The notes under the pieces were generated by a model, which saw only the letters and a program-made list of their open reading frames with translations, made no database searches and was not told the origin of the DNA. A DNA stretch of 64,000 nt from Clostridium sp. C105KSO13 (GTDB taxonomy: Bacteria > Bacillota > Clostridia > Lachnospirales > Lachnospiraceae), in NCBI RefSeq assembly GCF_001517425.1, contig NZ_FBWL01000162.1, forward strand, positions 27,123-91,122, given 5' to 3'. How positions within the stretch are numbered: position 1 is the first letter of the stretch; each line of letters begins with the position of its first letter. Both the position numbers and the translations under genes were made by a program. Shown piece after piece: positions 36,301 through 45,418 of the stretch.

Positions 36301-38469
36301 TCATTGGAGGCCAGATTGAAAAGACTCAATGACCAGACCCAGAAAGACGACGTAGTTACTTTTGAACAGCTTGGCGTGGATCGGTTGTTTGTGGATGAGT
36401 CACATAATTATAAAAATCTGTTCCTCTATACGAAAATGAGGAACATAGCCGGCATTGCACAGACGGATGCACAGAAAAGCTCCGACATGTTCATGAAATG
36501 CCAGTATATGGATGAACTTACCGGGGGGAAGGGAATCACATTTGCAACGGGAACTCCCGTATCGAATAGTATGGTGGAACTATACACAATCATGCGTTAT
36601 CTACAATATGATACTCTGCAGAAGCTGGGGCTTGGGCATTTTGATTCCTGGGCAGCCACTTTCGGGGAGACGGTAACAGCCATAGAGCTATCACCAGAAG
36701 GAACGGGCTATCGTGCGAAAACACGGTTTGCCCGTTTTTTCAACCTTCCGGAACTGATTGCTCTGTTTAAAGAAAGTGCAGATATCCAGACGGCAGATAT
36801 GTTGAACCTGCCTGTTCCGGAAGCAGAATATATCAATGAGGTCTTAAAGCCCAGTGAAGAACAACAGGAACTGGTCAGCGCATTTGCAGAACGGGCGGAA
36901 ATTGTACGTGCCGGCGGTGTTGAACCGACACAGGATAACATGCTGAAAATCACCAACGATGGACGCAAGTGTGCCTTGGATCAGCGGCTGATAAATGATA
37001 TGCTGCCGGATGCAGAAGATAGCAAAGTAAACCGCTGTGTAAAAAATGTTTATGAAATTTGGAAGGAGACAACAACAGAAAAGTCTACACAACTGGTTTT
37101 TTGTGATCTATCCACGCCGAAAAATGATGGCACTTTCAATGTATACGCAGATGTGCGGGATAAATTGACGGCAATGGGAATCCCGGAAAACGAGATTGCC
37201 TTTATCCATGATGCGGGAACAGAAATCAAAAAGGCTGAACTGTTTTCAAAAGTGCGTTCCGGACAGGTGCGTATTCTGCTTGGTTCTACACCAAAGCTAG
37301 GGGCAGGCACGAATATTCAGGACAGGTTAATAGCACTTCACCACCTCGATTGCCCCTGGAAACCCTCGGATTTGGAACAACAGGAAGGGCGTATCTTAAG
37401 ACAGGGCAACCAAAACGAAAAGGTGAAGATATTCCGGTATGTCACAGAAGCAACTTTTGACGCATATATGTGGCAGATACTGGAAAATAAGCAAAAATTC
37501 ATATCCCAGATTATGACAAGCAAATCCCCTGTACGTGCCTGTGAGGATGTGGATGATGCGGCGCTTTCTTATGCGGAAATAAAAGCGTTGGCAACCGGGA
37601 ATCCTTACATAAAAGAAAAGATGGACTTGGATATCCAGGTAAGTAAGCTGAAACTTCTGAAAGCAAACCACACCAGCCAGAAATACCGCCTGGAAACCGA
37701 TATTGCGAAAAATTATCCAGCGCAGATTACGGCGCTGAAAGAACGGATTGCCGCTTTAAAGGCAGATGCACTTGCGGTAAAACCAGTGCTGGATAAAGAT
37801 AAGGAAACCGATGATTTTGCGATGATAATCGGCGGGAAAACCTATACAGACCGTAAGGAAGCCGGAACAGCGGTGATTGCCGCCTGTGCAGGGTTAAAAG
37901 CAGTTAAGAGCGCAGGACAGATCGGGGAATTTCAGGGATTTGCTTTAATGGCAAACTTTGACAGCTTCAATCAGAAATATATTCTGACAATTAAACGACA
38001 GTGCAGTTATCCTATTGAGATAGGAAAAGACCCTCTTGGCAACCTACAGCGCATCAGCAACGCTTTGGCAGGGATTGAAAAGAAACTGGCAGATTCAGAA
38101 CAAAAAATGGAAAACCTGCAGCAACAGTTAGCCATTGCACAGGAGGAAGTACAAAAACCTTTTCCAAAAGAAGAAGAACTGGTGAAAAAAATGGAGCGGC
38201 TGACAGAGTTAAATGCGCTTTTGAATATGGATGAGAAGGGACCAACAGAGGTGCTTGGTATGGATGGAGCCGACGATATAACCCAGGTGGCTGATTGTCC
38301 GAGGAAAGCCGTTACAATGGCAGGGAGGGTATCCGAAGCATCCCACATAGCAGACAGTGGCCATAAGCCGTCTGTTTTGGGCAGGCTTGGACAGGCAAAA
38401 GAGCGGCTTGAAAAATATCAGAACAATAAACAAAAGACAATGCGGACGAAAGAAGCAGAACTTGGATAA
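30358..38469 (+). CDS. Giant DNA methylase/SNF2-type helicase of ICE (2703 aa)
   Basis: GGGAGGGAATTGAT precedes the start. Residues 1-115 resemble an ArdC N-terminal domain. Two similar modules at about 438-530 and 665-760 share 'GG-x-S-x-LRI/LTI-Y-x-F/YF' and 'YGxGG' patterns. A methylase core follows: '[14 protein letters not shown]' (about 1181) and '[11 protein letters not shown]', an NPPF-type motif with N-V-P-F (about 1247). The helicase has Walker A '[10 protein letters not shown]' (about 1848), DESH (about 2013) and '[16 protein letters not shown]' (about 2340). It probably protects or processes incoming DNA. Residues 287-402 form a low-complexity linker that overlaps another gene in a second frame. 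Confidence 0.85.
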   Translation: MSKLHDIKGLAMYTAEDVSKSPQDWMRYLNTAAKLYRYSFSDTLLIHVQRPDAQACASLELWNEKMNRWVNRGAKGIALLDDTGPRERLRYVFDISDTHMVRGGKTPNLWRFKDAYRDELIDHLIDTYTLDMEKTGQLEIVLLEIASQLADENLEDAMEGLQYELEGTFLEGMDEDSIRIEFRNLFVNSTFYSLAQRCGLEPMEYLDEEDFIGITYFNKLSVLSFLGNAVSAAAEPVLVDIGRTISRMHREEMQKETEKTVATGNNIGYNEFNTLIRESESIEGGTEHGTDISSQGRLPVPEPDNRERTGSDNREIRDAAEDVSERTQEELVSEHENDRETEPSPAGDREGSQGTDGSPDERAAGEISGTGQGDGSDGVGGSYEQFDSNGRGEHLDGIGIQLIEETTEQDLSEAEEEIASALSLPELPTAAQQIREIEQRMAALYAGEIAIPSDVVDEVLRAGGNHTGSHLRIIYNFMIEQTPEEYTEFVRREYGTGGIGLVIDGKEYSVWYDELGMQIAVGHTVTDQILDKAFLSWEDVSGRIHQLLLQGEYAPQVVLDAARSNALEEHANALIYMERDMAEGVAELVFEDTEVFRKVFPDVTEKVSSLLKQPDYLSDLIERLEGLAEAYKEDKDIMRFHHYRPDKVLAQFQKFAKEAVPYQSREGFAWEEHPVFITQDEIDAFLARGGAYSDGRLTIYSYFIQDKTDKEKTDFIKKQYGIGGCSHALSGADDSYADYDGKGLKLARGNYGNPDMEILLKWSKVAKRVEYLINHDKFLKAGDFSRMPEYEKEHMASRVVNFYYHLPEDMLRPWQGNVDFLSWHKDVVSLFNSEDGRNGLLRHMDEALASLPLDFENYEKKVQILTDVHGYIEGTYTIFPEREKVIEPVIESGQQLSLFDLMDTGISKEDLVNQSVEGVVPDPEEKSVTETVPEMAEDKEYGEESREILENEVEEKVSKAMEQSGTDYGAYSPEQMDVIYVAAGNDLNLTHMLNPEFSAEQMQLIADVMERMEVQEQVAFENEIRPLTEHGMDAQEVNEVRKDLNLPLEPIEENIQEPTDRKEERVNFRITDDSLGIGGPKQKFRNNMEAVRLLHELEFDNRMATPEEQEILSRYVGWGGLSQAFEERSENWSNEFVELYAELSPEEYREARASTLNAFYTSPTVIKAMYAALNNMGLKSGNVLEPSCGVGNFMGLIPESMDGIHMFGVELDSISGRIARQLYPQNHIAIQGFETTTYPDNFFDCVIGNVPFGNYKVADRRYDQHNFMIHDYFIAKSLDLVRPGGVVAVVTSSGTLDKQNPSVRQYIASHADLLGAIRLPNNTFRKNAGTDVVSDILFLQKRDRSSLEQPSWVSLGKTPEGYTVNSYFTEHPEMVLGNFTTESTQYGKQEVTVVPIEGADLAEQLKEAVSHIQGEIIEAEMDDFDLNEPDNSIPADPDVKNFSFTNVNGKVYYRENSIMNLMELPAMTTERVLGMIELRNLTQELIQCQMEDGSDEAIARLQEKLNYQYDRFTAQYGLISSTANRRAFSQDSSYCLLASLEHLDEEGNLKRKADIFYKRTIRKAEPVTSVDTASEALAISIGERAKVDVPFMAGLTGKSEDEITDDLAGVIFKNPLTDQWEASDEYLSGNVREKLATARIFAENKPEFEINVQYLEKVQPKDLEASEIEVRLGATWIDPSYITAFMGDTFHTPKYYLGKDIDVKYAPINGQWNISGKNLDSYGNSLVTSTYGTSRANAYRLLEDALNLRDTKIYDKVDEQRVLNKKETMLAQQKQDMIKEAFKEWIFKDIDRREDLCQKYNELFNSIRPREYDGSHIQFVGMTPEITFQTHQRNAVARILYGNNSLLAQCVGSGKTFEMIAAGMELRRLELAKKNMFVVPNHLTEQWGSDFLRLYPGANILVSTKKDFEPANRKKFCSRIATGDYDAVIIGYSQYEKIPLSKERQAATIEKQIMDIEMAIQEAESDESPRYTIKQMEKTRKSLEARLKRLNDQTQKDDVVTFEQLGVDRLFVDESHNYKNLFLYTKMRNIAGIAQTDAQKSSDMFMKCQYMDELTGGKGITFATGTPVSNSMVELYTIMRYLQYDTLQKLGLGHFDSWAATFGETVTAIELSPEGTGYRAKTRFARFFNLPELIALFKESADIQTADMLNLPVPEAEYINEVLKPSEEQQELVSAFAERAEIVRAGGVEPTQDNMLKITNDGRKCALDQRLINDMLPDAEDSKVNRCVKNVYEIWKETTTEKSTQLVFCDLSTPKNDGTFNVYADVRDKLTAMGIPENEIAFIHDAGTEIKKAELFSKVRSGQVRILLGSTPKLGAGTNIQDRLIALHHLDCPWKPSDLEQQEGRILRQGNQNEKVKIFRYVTEATFDAYMWQILENKQKFISQIMTSKSPVRACEDVDDAALSYAEIKALATGNPYIKEKMDLDIQVSKLKLLKANHTSQKYRLETDIAKNYPAQITALKERIAALKADALAVKPVLDKDKETDDFAMIIGGKTYTDRKEAGTAVIAACAGLKAVKSAGQIGEFQGFALMANFDSFNQKYILTIKRQCSYPIEIGKDPLGNLQRISNALAGIEKKLADSEQKMENLQQQLAIAQEEVQKPFPKEEELVKKMERLTELNALLNMDEKGPTEVLGMDGADDITQVADCPRKAVTMAGRVSEASHIADSGHKPSVLGRLGQAKERLEKYQNNKQKTMRTKEAELG
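31220..31564 (+). CDS. tnpV: TnpV family protein overprinted within the helicase gene (114 aa)
   Basis: This gene lies wholly inside the helicase gene in a different frame of the same strand. A perfect GGAGG at 31207-31211 stands 8 bases before ATG 31220. The product '[16 protein letters not shown]', '[14 protein letters not shown]', '[15 protein letters not shown]', '[18 protein letters not shown]' follows the pattern of TnpV transposon-encoded proteins from start to stop. The helicase frame over the same bases is a Gly/Glu/Ser-rich linker with no conserved motif. TnpV function is not established; it is common in Firmicutes mobile elements. Confidence 0.85.
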   Translation: MELTYHRKGDYLFPNLTIEKEQEVIIGKYGMLRRTFLKEHKKNWYQSMRMTGKLNRHLQEIEKAARERMEVLMKGLLEKYPAPDKETDQMAWVAHMNNLTAMAEESILTELVYS

Positions 38470-38474
38470 GCCTA

Positions 38475-38512
38475 AAATCCCGTCATGGCGGACAGCCAGT
38501 GGCGGGATTTTT
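38475..38512 (+). terminator. Terminator after helicase gene
   Basis: AAATCCCGTCA (38475-38485) pairs with TGGCGGGATTT (38500-38510) with one G-T pair, and the T-run continues to 38512. It sits 6 bases after the helicase stop. Confidence 0.7.
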
Positions 38513-38571
38513 GAAATAGGGAAAGTCTTATGCTGCAAAAGAAGCAGGCAATTTGAAGGAGGGAATTATAT

Positions 38572-41500
38572 ATGGCGGGCAAACATGACCAGCAGATGAA
38601 GGATATAACGGAGAAACTGGAAAAGGGTGTGAAAGAGCTGTTTACTTCGGAGATGTACACAGACTATCTAAAAGCGATGTCACAGTTCCATAATTACAGC
38701 TTTAACAATACGGTACTGATTGCTATGCAGAAACCGGATGCCACTCTGGTAGCAGGATACCAGGCATGGCAGAAAAAATTTAACCGACATGTAAAACGTG
38801 GGGAAAAGGCAATCCAGATTATTGCACCAGTGCCAATACGAGAAAAGCAGGAGATGGAAAAGATTGATCCGGTGACACAAGAGCCGGTTCTGCGTCCGGA
38901 TGGGCAGCAGGAAACAGAAGAATTGGAAGTGGTGATTCCACGTTTTCGTATCACAAGTGTATTTGATGTATCACAGACAGATGGAGATCCACTGCCAGAA
39001 CTAGCCACACCGGAGTTAATGGGAAGTGTAGAAAACTTTGCCCAATTTATGAAAGCGATTGAGGCAGTTTCTCCGGTGCCTGTCCGGTTCGATGAAATTG
39101 AAAGTGAGGCAAAGGGCTATTATGACAATGAGAAAAAAGAAATTGTGATCCGGGAAGGCATGAGTGAAAGCCAGACCATGAAAACGGCTGTCCATGAAGT
39201 CACCCATGCAAAACTCCATGACCGGGAGCTTATGGAAGAATTAGGGGAGAAAAAGGGGCAAATGACCCGTGAAGTTGAGGCTGAGAGTGTGGCTTACACT
39301 GTCTGCCAGTATTTTGGTCTGGATACTTCCGATTACTCCTTTCCCTATATTGCAGGATGGAGCAGCAGCATAGATATGAAAGAACTGCGTCTGTCAATGG
39401 ATACCATCCGGAAAACGGCAGGGGAATTTATAGAACATATGACGAAGGTTCTGCAGGAGCTGATGCAAAACCAACCGGAAAAAGAACATTTGGAAGAAAA
39501 TGATTTGATACTCGTAACATCTTTTCCGTCCACTGGTTTCACCACGTATTTTATTGTTGAAAACATGGAGAAGGGTGAGCTGTTGGTGCAATTAAAATCC
39601 TATCATGAATTATATTCACAAAGCAATGAAATGACAGTGGAGACATTTCTGGATGGGCAAGGAGTAAGGCTGTATCCCTGGCATGATACAGGCAGTTTGA
39701 CTGTGGAATATCCAGTAAATTTTTATGATGTGGCATACGATTATGATGCCGGGGGTTCTGACGTATCAACGCTTTCTACAATGAAACAGGCAGAATTGTT
39801 AATACACCGTGCAGAGTATGGCAGAACGATATTTAGTGATGAAGATCGGAACCTGATTGTGAATTATGCCTTTAAGTTTGATGATATCAAGGAAACAAAG
39901 GCATTAATCGAAGATTTGAAAGATGTGATAGAGAACGATGGTATACGGGAAGCCTACCAGATACGGCAGGAAGCACAGGAACAAATTGATGCCTTACCGG
40001 ATGGCATGATAGGGTTATCTGAAATGCATCAATTTGGCTACTACGATGAAGCAGTGCTGCCACTTACGGCAGAGCGGGCTGTGGAACTGCATCAGGCAGG
40101 AGAACACATATACAGCCTTCATAAAGATGGTAGCCGTACTCTAATGAATACGGAAGAGGATATCCTGGCAGATGGCGGGATGTTCGGTATAGAAACAAGA
40201 GCCTGGGAAAGTTACCGGATAATGGAAGCTGTAAGTAAAGAAAAAGAAGTAGAAAGTGACAATAAAATGTATCAGGAATCCGAACATGGACAGGAAAATT
40301 TGCTTTTTAATGGTACTGGGAATCGTTATGGAATTTATCAGTTGAAAGGTGACAGCGGAAATGAGTATCGCTTTATGAATTTTGAGTTCGTCAGAGAGCA
40401 TGGCATGGAGGTGAAAGGTACAGATTATCAATTCATATATGGTGATGTCCTGTCAGATCAGGAATCGTTAGATTCTCTGTTTTATAAATTTAATGTAAAC
40501 CATCCGGAAGATTTCGTGGGGCATTCTTTATCTGTTAGTGATGTGATTGTGACGAGAAAGGATGGAGAAGTAAAATCATACTATGTGGACAGCTTTGGAT
40601 TTGAGGAACTTCCAGATTTTGTCCGGGAGAGAGAATTAGAATTGGGCATTGCATCAGAACAAGTTATTACACAAGAGACAAAAAGCTATCCGCCTGTTTA
40701 TATGCATCCGCTTACTTATGCAATGGAACATAGTGCAGTCGATGAGTATCTGGATTCCAGAAAACTGAATCTGGATTGTAAAAAGGCAATCGAGAGTGCC
40801 ATACGGGAACATTTTGACGGTATGCATCTTGAACATAGTGCCGCTGTTCCGGTTCTTGAAAAGTATGGGGCAGAACGTGTCACATTCATTCTTGCTAATA
40901 CCATACAACAGAATATGAGTGATGGGCGTTTTTCCAGAGAAAATAAGGCATGGGCAGAGGGGGTTGTCATACCGGAAAATATCAGCAGGGGAATCAATAT
41001 AAATGCAGATTATATTGTGGACAGCCATCCGGCAGTGCTGGACGGCTTTATAGGTCTTGCCAGGTCGGGGATACAGGAACAGTTCTTGAAGCCCATGCAG
41101 AACAATATCCTGGAGACAGAATCAGCGAGCCAGGATGACGAGCGAGCCTATCAAATAGAGGACAGATACTTATTTATACAGACAACGGAGGATGGGTATG
41201 ATTATACCTATTATGACGAGGATTTTCGTGAATTGGATGGTGGAATCCTTGATAATTCAAAGTTGTCCTTCCAGGAGGCTTTAGAGGATGTTTTGGAGGA
41301 TGAGGGCTTTTATTTGGAACAATGCCGGGAAGTGGATATATCATACCTGCAGGAAAAAATACAAGAAACCGAGCAGGCAGATTTCCGGAAGCTGAAAGAG
41401 ATGGCGGACAGAACTGCTTCTGATATGGAAGCGGAGCGAAAAAAAATCCCCCTGATTTCAGACAGGACAGCACCAGAAGCATCCTTAAATGGACAAACCC

Positions 41501-42627
41501 CTGCCGGGATTGAGGAAACTGTGCTTTGCTATGCCCAGGCAGAGATTGATGCTTTGGGCTTAACGGATGAGGTTGAAATACTAGGGGCAAGGGTGTATGG
41601 GAGCCGCACCAGAACTGGGCTTTATACGGAAAATTCGGATATTGACGTTGTGCTATCATACAGTGGTGGAATACGCGAAGATGATTTTTTTAGCAGGCTG
41701 CATGAAGATGGACTTAAGATAGCAGGGTTGCCGGTTGATATCAACCCTATATCCCTGGAAAAGACCGGAACACTGGAAGAGTATCTGACTGATGCGGAAA
41801 AATATTTGGATATGCAGGAAATGCGAAATCTGACAACTGATATTATAAGGTTTGGCATGGACTATGGGGAAGATTTATTGGATTTCTGGAATGGAGAAGC
41901 TGAATTTGAGCCAGAACCAATATACCAGGCTCACGACATTATTTATAATGCCCTTGCCAGAAAGGATACGGATCAATATGTCAGTCATTTGGAATCTCTG
42001 ATTCATGAACATAAGGCAGATGAACCAATCGTGAAAGATGCGGCTGACTTGCTAGGACGGATAACGGGAAAAATGGTAGTTATCCTGCCAGACCCTGAGA
42101 TTTCTTTCTACGTGGCAGAGTGTATGGAGTTTCCTATTTTGGGGGATTATCATGAAAATCTGACATTTCAAGAGGCTGTGAAGTTATATGAGAAAATTCC
42201 GGCAGAGCGGATAAACGGAATTAAAGGAATCGGTTTCTGCCTAAAGGACGGCAGCATTTATGATGGTAATTTTGACCTGATGGTTGGTGGAAAAATAAGT
42301 AAGGATATTATTAATGATATTCCCCATTACAGGGAAAGCCATTTAGTTCAGAAAGCCATAGCGGATATGGAGGCTGTACTATCCGGGTGGGAAAATGTAC
42401 AGGAAGAACAGTCTGCAAAAGAGCCGGAGAAACTGTATATTCAGGAGAAAGAGGAAGAAACAACGGGAAAAGTATTAGAACTGGATAAAGGTGAACCAGA
42501 AGTTATGAGTAAAAAGCAGTCTGTATTAAGTGCGCTTCGGAAGCGTAAGGAAAAGCTAAAGGCACAGGAACAACCAAAGCAGGAGCAGACTTCACAGGCA
42601 CACAAGAAAGGGGAAGCAGAATTATGA
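38572..42627 (+). CDS. ArdC-like antirestriction polyprotein with YodL, DUF3849 and nucleotidyltransferase regions (1351 aa)
   Basis: GAAGGAGGGAATTATAT precedes the ATG. Residues 1-130 match the ArdC ssDNA-binding N-domain. An ImmA/IrrE-type metallopeptidase follows, with HEVTHAKLH (about 206) and 'EVEAESVAY' (about 233). A YodL-like block lies at about 585-690 ('GHSLSVSDVIVTRKDGEV'), a DUF3849-like region at about 706-845, and a nucleotidyltransferase motif at about 1004-1025 ('GSRTRTGLYTENSDIDV'), the G-S...D-x-D signature. The tail is basic and coiled. ArdC proteins protect transferred DNA from restriction in the recipient. The mix of domains in one chain is characteristic of large ICE proteins, though the NTase part is unusual. 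Confidence 0.8.
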   Translation: MAGKHDQQMKDITEKLEKGVKELFTSEMYTDYLKAMSQFHNYSFNNTVLIAMQKPDATLVAGYQAWQKKFNRHVKRGEKAIQIIAPVPIREKQEMEKIDPVTQEPVLRPDGQQETEELEVVIPRFRITSVFDVSQTDGDPLPELATPELMGSVENFAQFMKAIEAVSPVPVRFDEIESEAKGYYDNEKKEIVIREGMSESQTMKTAVHEVTHAKLHDRELMEELGEKKGQMTREVEAESVAYTVCQYFGLDTSDYSFPYIAGWSSSIDMKELRLSMDTIRKTAGEFIEHMTKVLQELMQNQPEKEHLEENDLILVTSFPSTGFTTYFIVENMEKGELLVQLKSYHELYSQSNEMTVETFLDGQGVRLYPWHDTGSLTVEYPVNFYDVAYDYDAGGSDVSTLSTMKQAELLIHRAEYGRTIFSDEDRNLIVNYAFKFDDIKETKALIEDLKDVIENDGIREAYQIRQEAQEQIDALPDGMIGLSEMHQFGYYDEAVLPLTAERAVELHQAGEHIYSLHKDGSRTLMNTEEDILADGGMFGIETRAWESYRIMEAVSKEKEVESDNKMYQESEHGQENLLFNGTGNRYGIYQLKGDSGNEYRFMNFEFVREHGMEVKGTDYQFIYGDVLSDQESLDSLFYKFNVNHPEDFVGHSLSVSDVIVTRKDGEVKSYYVDSFGFEELPDFVRERELELGIASEQVITQETKSYPPVYMHPLTYAMEHSAVDEYLDSRKLNLDCKKAIESAIREHFDGMHLEHSAAVPVLEKYGAERVTFILANTIQQNMSDGRFSRENKAWAEGVVIPENISRGININADYIVDSHPAVLDGFIGLARSGIQEQFLKPMQNNILETESASQDDERAYQIEDRYLFIQTTEDGYDYTYYDEDFRELDGGILDNSKLSFQEALEDVLEDEGFYLEQCREVDISYLQEKIQETEQADFRKLKEMADRTASDMEAERKKIPLISDRTAPEASLNGQTPAGIEETVLCYAQAEIDALGLTDEVEILGARVYGSRTRTGLYTENSDIDVVLSYSGGIREDDFFSRLHEDGLKIAGLPVDINPISLEKTGTLEEYLTDAEKYLDMQEMRNLTTDIIRFGMDYGEDLLDFWNGEAEFEPEPIYQAHDIIYNALARKDTDQYVSHLESLIHEHKADEPIVKDAADLLGRITGKMVVILPDPEISFYVAECMEFPILGDYHENLTFQEAVKLYEKIPAERINGIKGIGFCLKDGSIYDGNFDLMVGGKISKDIINDIPHYRESHLVQKAIADMEAVLSGWENVQEEQSAKEPEKLYIQEKEEETTGKVLELDKGEPEVMSKKQSVLSALRKRKEKLKAQEQPKQEQTSQAHKKGEAEL

Positions 42628-42860
42628 TGGAGATATTTGAACAGGATGAATATTACATAATGGAGATGTTTCAAAAAGAGAATCGCCAGCAGACAATAAG
42701 CGCAATAAAGAATGTATTGTCATACTTGACTGAGGATGAAGAAATGTTTTCCTTGGTAGATGGCACTTTGCAGAAATTAAAGCGTATATCAGACCAGGAG
42801 TTTCAGCAGTTAGATTTAGAAATATATGAGGAGGAGCCAATGAGGGAAACATGGACATAA
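42624..42860 (+). CDS. Transposon-transfer assisting (TTRAP-like) protein (78 aa)
   Basis: The start overlaps the previous stop (ATGA), and the end overlaps the next gene by ten bases, so all three are translationally coupled. The acidic, helical sequence ('ENRQQTISAIKNVLSYLTED', 'LVDGTLQKLKRISDQEF') matches small proteins named transposon-transfer assisting in Tn1549-like elements. The mechanism is unknown. Family assignment is from motif memory and position. Confidence 0.65.
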   Translation: MMEIFEQDEYYIMEMFQKENRQQTISAIKNVLSYLTEDEEMFSLVDGTLQKLKRISDQEFQQLDLEIYEEEPMRETWT

Positions 42861-43696
42861 ATCAATTTGCAGTCTATCAGATGAAGAATATTCCTCAGAC
42901 AAGACAAATGCGCTTTCGTGCTTATGAAACTCTGCAAAAAAGTGGGGTTCAAGTACGCTATGAACATTATGAACTGGTCTATATCAGCAGGATGCAGCGT
43001 GAGGACACGCCAGGGAGCATAAGGTTACGCCTAAAACAGAAACTGCCAAAAAACTTTAGAGGTCATTCCATCAGCGTCAGCGATGTGCTTGTGTTAAACC
43101 ATGAGGGAGAGGTAACCGCTTATTATGTTGAAAAAGAGGGATTTAAAGTCATTACCGGGTTTATCCGTAATGGTTCTTCAGGAGCGCTTCTAAACTTTGA
43201 AACTACAAACTTTCATATTGAGGGAAAAGCAGGAAGCTGGCTTGTTCTGGATACGATCATTATTGAGGGCAGGGAATTTTTCCTCATGGAACATGAAAGT
43301 TATGGGGCAGATGCCGCTTATGTGGTCTTGGATGCGGATGGCAAAGTCGTGGCAGACGATAACCGGAATGGATTTGATGATTATACGAAACAGCAATTAA
43401 AAGACTATGTGCATCCACAGGAGCCAATACCAGTTCCACCAATCCCCGCTCAGAAACCATCTCTTGAAAATTGGCAAAAATATATGGAAAACGGTGAATA
43501 TCTGCGGAGTGCAGAAATGAGTGAGGAGCAGAATTATAATATGATAGACGGTCGGAATAATAATACCGCACCGAAAAAGGAAAGGAGTTCTGTACTTGCA
43601 AAGCTGCACCAAAAGCAAAGGGAGATAGCAAAACGGAGTAATCAGCCAATACCTGACAGGTCAGTGGCGGAGGATATGGAACGTAGAAAAGAGTAA
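42851..43696 (+). CDS. YodL/DUF4316-type ICE protein (281 aa)
   Basis: The first 115 residues form a YodL-like domain ('FAVYQMKN', 'GHSISVSDVLVLNHEGEV', 'AYYVEKEGF'). The motif closely repeats that within the upstream ArdC polyprotein. A second domain lies at about 125-185 ('LDTIIIEGREFFLMEHESYG', 'VVLDADGKVV'), matching DUF4316. The C-terminal tail is basic, with 'RSSVLAKLHQKQREIAKR', similar to the end of the polyprotein. It is the last gene of the forward block before the defence cassette. Confidence 0.75.
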   Translation: MDINQFAVYQMKNIPQTRQMRFRAYETLQKSGVQVRYEHYELVYISRMQREDTPGSIRLRLKQKLPKNFRGHSISVSDVLVLNHEGEVTAYYVEKEGFKVITGFIRNGSSGALLNFETTNFHIEGKAGSWLVLDTIIIEGREFFLMEHESYGADAAYVVLDADGKVVADDNRNGFDDYTKQQLKDYVHPQEPIPVPPIPAQKPSLENWQKYMENGEYLRSAEMSEEQNYNMIDGRNNNTAPKKERSSVLAKLHQKQREIAKRSNQPIPDRSVAEDMERRKE

Positions 43697-43745
43697 AAAA
43701 ACAGGAAGGTGTGTGCTTTAAATAAGCAGCATCTTCCTGTTTTTA
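43694..43745. terminator. Bidirectional terminator between converging genes
   Basis: AAACAGGAAG-type and CTTCCTGTTTT arms enclose a 20-base loop, with A-run on one side and T-run on the other. It serves the forward YodL gene and the reverse AbiF gene, whose stop codons lie within or next to it. Confidence 0.75.
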
Positions 43746-44687
43746 TTAGGATAAACGGTAACGGGTAATGTCTTTCCAGTTTGGAGGAAACCCCATCCGC
43801 TCAAGTAATTCAGAATCATCCATATGTGTCAGGCTCGTTGAGGCATTATCTATCAGCCTTGATAATTTCTTTTTAAAAGCCAGAAAATCTTTAGCCGGGA
43901 TCAGATAACGGAAAGCTATTACAACCGCAAAAAGGTCTTTTTTTCCGTATTGATATTGGATTCCCTTCATAGGTATGGACAATTTTTTGTGTAACGGCAA
44001 ATCAGAAATGTTGTCCATTGTCCGGTATGTAAAAAGCCGTTCCCCATGAGCGCATACATTCCTGAATTTAGTTAAGACAGACAGGAACTGCTCCATTTGC
44101 CGTTGGTTGATGCTCCCAAAATTCTTACATATTTTGGATTGAAGAGACTGTGGGAAAACCTGGTACATTTTTGATAGGTTCCCAAAAGTCAGTACATTGA
44201 TCAGTACCCAAAGAGGAATATTCCCATATGTATTCCGATAATAGTTAATATAAACGTAATCAGTAGTTGTTACTGCCCGCTGCAGAGTGGAAATCAGCCT
44301 TAATACTGTTTTGTACGTGCGGCGGGTGTTGTTGAAATTATTTATATCCAGGTAGGCACTTTGCGATTCCCCGTATTTCTCACAAAAGTAATAAGACATG
44401 AGGGAACGCAGGTGACGCTCTATCTGCAGCAGATATTTGAAAAACAGTTCCCTTAACTCTGAATCAAATTCATAGAGAGCAACTATTTCTTCAAAAGTAG
44501 TACCCTCTTTATATTTCTTTGTCAGAGGCATACGAAATAAATGTTTGTATCCGCCCATCAAAGGGAAATACCCAATCCGTTTTAAAACATCTTCGGCGTA
44601 TGCTTTGTCCGAGATAATCAAATGCTTTTCTTTCTGTAGCCATTCAACCTGCTCTGAAAAGGTTGAAAATATCTTTTGCTGTGCCAT
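43746..44687 (-). CDS. AbiD/AbiF-family abortive infection protein with HEPN motif (313 aa)
   Basis: AAGGAGAAAACAGT precedes the ATG. The N-terminal 'FSEQVEWLQKEKHLIISD', 'RIGYFPLMGGYKHLF' and the late 'FRNVCAHGERLF' (R-x4-H) are the Abi_2 family signature; R-x4-H is the HEPN RNase motif. Length is normal for the family. AbiD/AbiF proteins give phage resistance by cell shut-down in lactic acid bacteria. Immediately upstream lies a candidate small RNA with promoter and terminator, and two XRE regulators. The cassette is oriented opposite to the transfer genes and looks like a self-contained defence unit carried by the ICE. Confidence 0.88.
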   Translation of the reverse strand: MAQQKIFSTFSEQVEWLQKEKHLIISDKAYAEDVLKRIGYFPLMGGYKHLFRMPLTKKYKEGTTFEEIVALYEFDSELRELFFKYLLQIERHLRSLMSYYFCEKYGESQSAYLDINNFNNTRRTYKTVLRLISTLQRAVTTTDYVYINYYRNTYGNIPLWVLINVLTFGNLSKMYQVFPQSLQSKICKNFGSINQRQMEQFLSVLTKFRNVCAHGERLFTYRTMDNISDLPLHKKLSIPMKGIQYQYGKKDLFAVVIAFRYLIPAKDFLAFKKKLSRLIDNASTSLTHMDDSELLERMGFPPNWKDITRYRLS

Positions 44688-44703
44688 ACTGTTTTCTCCT
44701 TAA

Positions 44704-44774
44704 TAAAAAAAGGGGAGAGACTCGAAAGTTCTCCCCCGGTCACGGGCTTCGCAAGTTTCCGCAACACGATCACT
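44704..44774 (-). ncRNA. Probable abiF-motif small RNA (about 70 nt)
   Basis: On the reverse strand, a consensus promoter (44781-44809) starts a transcript of about 70 bases that ends in a strong terminator: GGGGAGA (44712-44718) pairs with TCTCCCC (44730-44736), with a run of six T after it. The body contains 'TTGCGGAAACTTGCGAAG' and 'CCCGTGACCGGGGGAG'-type blocks. The abiF RNA motif is a known structured RNA found upstream of abiF genes. The position, size and terminator fit. A false reading frame of 71 codons overlaps it. Boundaries are estimated from promoter and terminator. Confidence 0.75.
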
Positions 44775-44780
44775 GAACTC

Positions 44781-44809
44781 AATATAGCAAAACTTCATAG
44801 AAATGTCAA
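44781..44809 (-). promoter_or_regulatory. Promoter of abiF small RNA
   Basis: On the reverse strand the sequence is TTGACA (44804-44809), 17 bases, TATATT (44781-44786). This is nearly the sigma-A consensus at ideal spacing. It lies 95 bases before the abi start and 80 bases after the end of the XRE gene, so it is independent of both. Confidence 0.75.
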
Positions 44810-44889
44810 TAGGCGTCCAAAACCCCGATGCCCATAAAATCCTACGGTTACTATATGGTTCAGTAATATTATATGAAAAATATGGGTAA

Positions 44890-45132
44890 TCATTCGTCCT
44901 CAAATATTGTTTCATTCATCTCAGGAAAGTCTAATAATTGAGAAACTGTCATTCCCAGACCGAGAGCCAGCTTGTGCAGGGTTTTCAGTTTGGGATTTTT
45001 TGTTTTGCCTGACATGATATTTTCAACGGTAGACTGCGTGATGCCGGATAAAGTGGCGAGTTTATTTATAGTGATATTTTTTTCTTCACATAATCTGGTA
45101 AGCCTTAAAATAATGACATCGGAATAGGTCAT
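44890..45132 (-). CDS. XRE-family HTH regulator, copy 1 (80 aa)
   Basis: AAGGAGGTTCTCC precedes the ATG. The HTH core is 'NKLATLSGITQSTVENIMSG' followed by 'KNPKLKTLHKLALGLGMTVS'. It shares most residues with the neighbouring copy at 45160-45402, including the MTYSD start and the PEMN C-terminal motif. The pair is arranged head to tail upstream of the AbiF cassette. Single-domain XRE proteins of this size usually bind as dimers to palindromes in their own promoter. Confidence 0.85.
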   Translation of the reverse strand: MTYSDVIILRLTRLCEEKNITINKLATLSGITQSTVENIMSGKTKNPKLKTLHKLALGLGMTVSQLLDFPEMNETIFEDE

Positions 45133-45159
45133 GGAGAACCTCCTTATGGTATGTTTGTA

Positions 45160-45402
45160 TTATTCATCATCAAATGCAGTAAAATTCATTTCTGGAAAAT
45201 CTAGTAATTCAGATACCGTCATTTCCAGCCCGACTGCCAATTTATGCAGGGTTTTTAATTTTGGATTTCTGGTCTTGCCTTTCATTAGGTTATCCACGGT
45301 TGATTGGGTAATGCCGGATAGAGTGGCAAGTTTATTGACCGTAATTCCTCTTTCCTTACATAGCTGCGTAAGGCGTTTAATAATCGCATCAGAATAAGTC
45401 AT
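45160..45402 (-). CDS. XRE-family HTH regulator, copy 2 (80 aa)
   Basis: TTAAGGAGAAAATC precedes the ATG. The protein is exactly as long as copy 1, with the same layout ('NKLATLSGITQSTVDNLMKG', 'RNPKLKTLHKLAVGLEMTVS'), so the two arose by tandem duplication. Differences concentrate in helix 1 and at the C-terminus; the recognition helix region is nearly unchanged. Copy 2 is the promoter-proximal gene next to the operator-like repeats at 45419-45518, so it is likely to control both its own operon and the divergent 45538 gene. Confidence 0.85.
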   Translation of the reverse strand: MTYSDAIIKRLTQLCKERGITVNKLATLSGITQSTVDNLMKGKTRNPKLKTLHKLAVGLEMTVSELLDFPEMNFTAFDDE

Positions 45403-45418
45403 GATTTTCTCCTTAACT

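Noticed and set aside
41174..41659. 161-codon reverse frame in the ArdC polyprotein
   Set aside because: Proline/histidine-rich antisense composition, typical of a shadow of acidic helical coding sequence.
44700..44915. 71-codon reverse-strand frame upstream of the AbiF gene
   Set aside because: It covers the promoter, RNA body and terminator of the abiF-type RNA, has no ribosome site and overlaps the XRE gene end.
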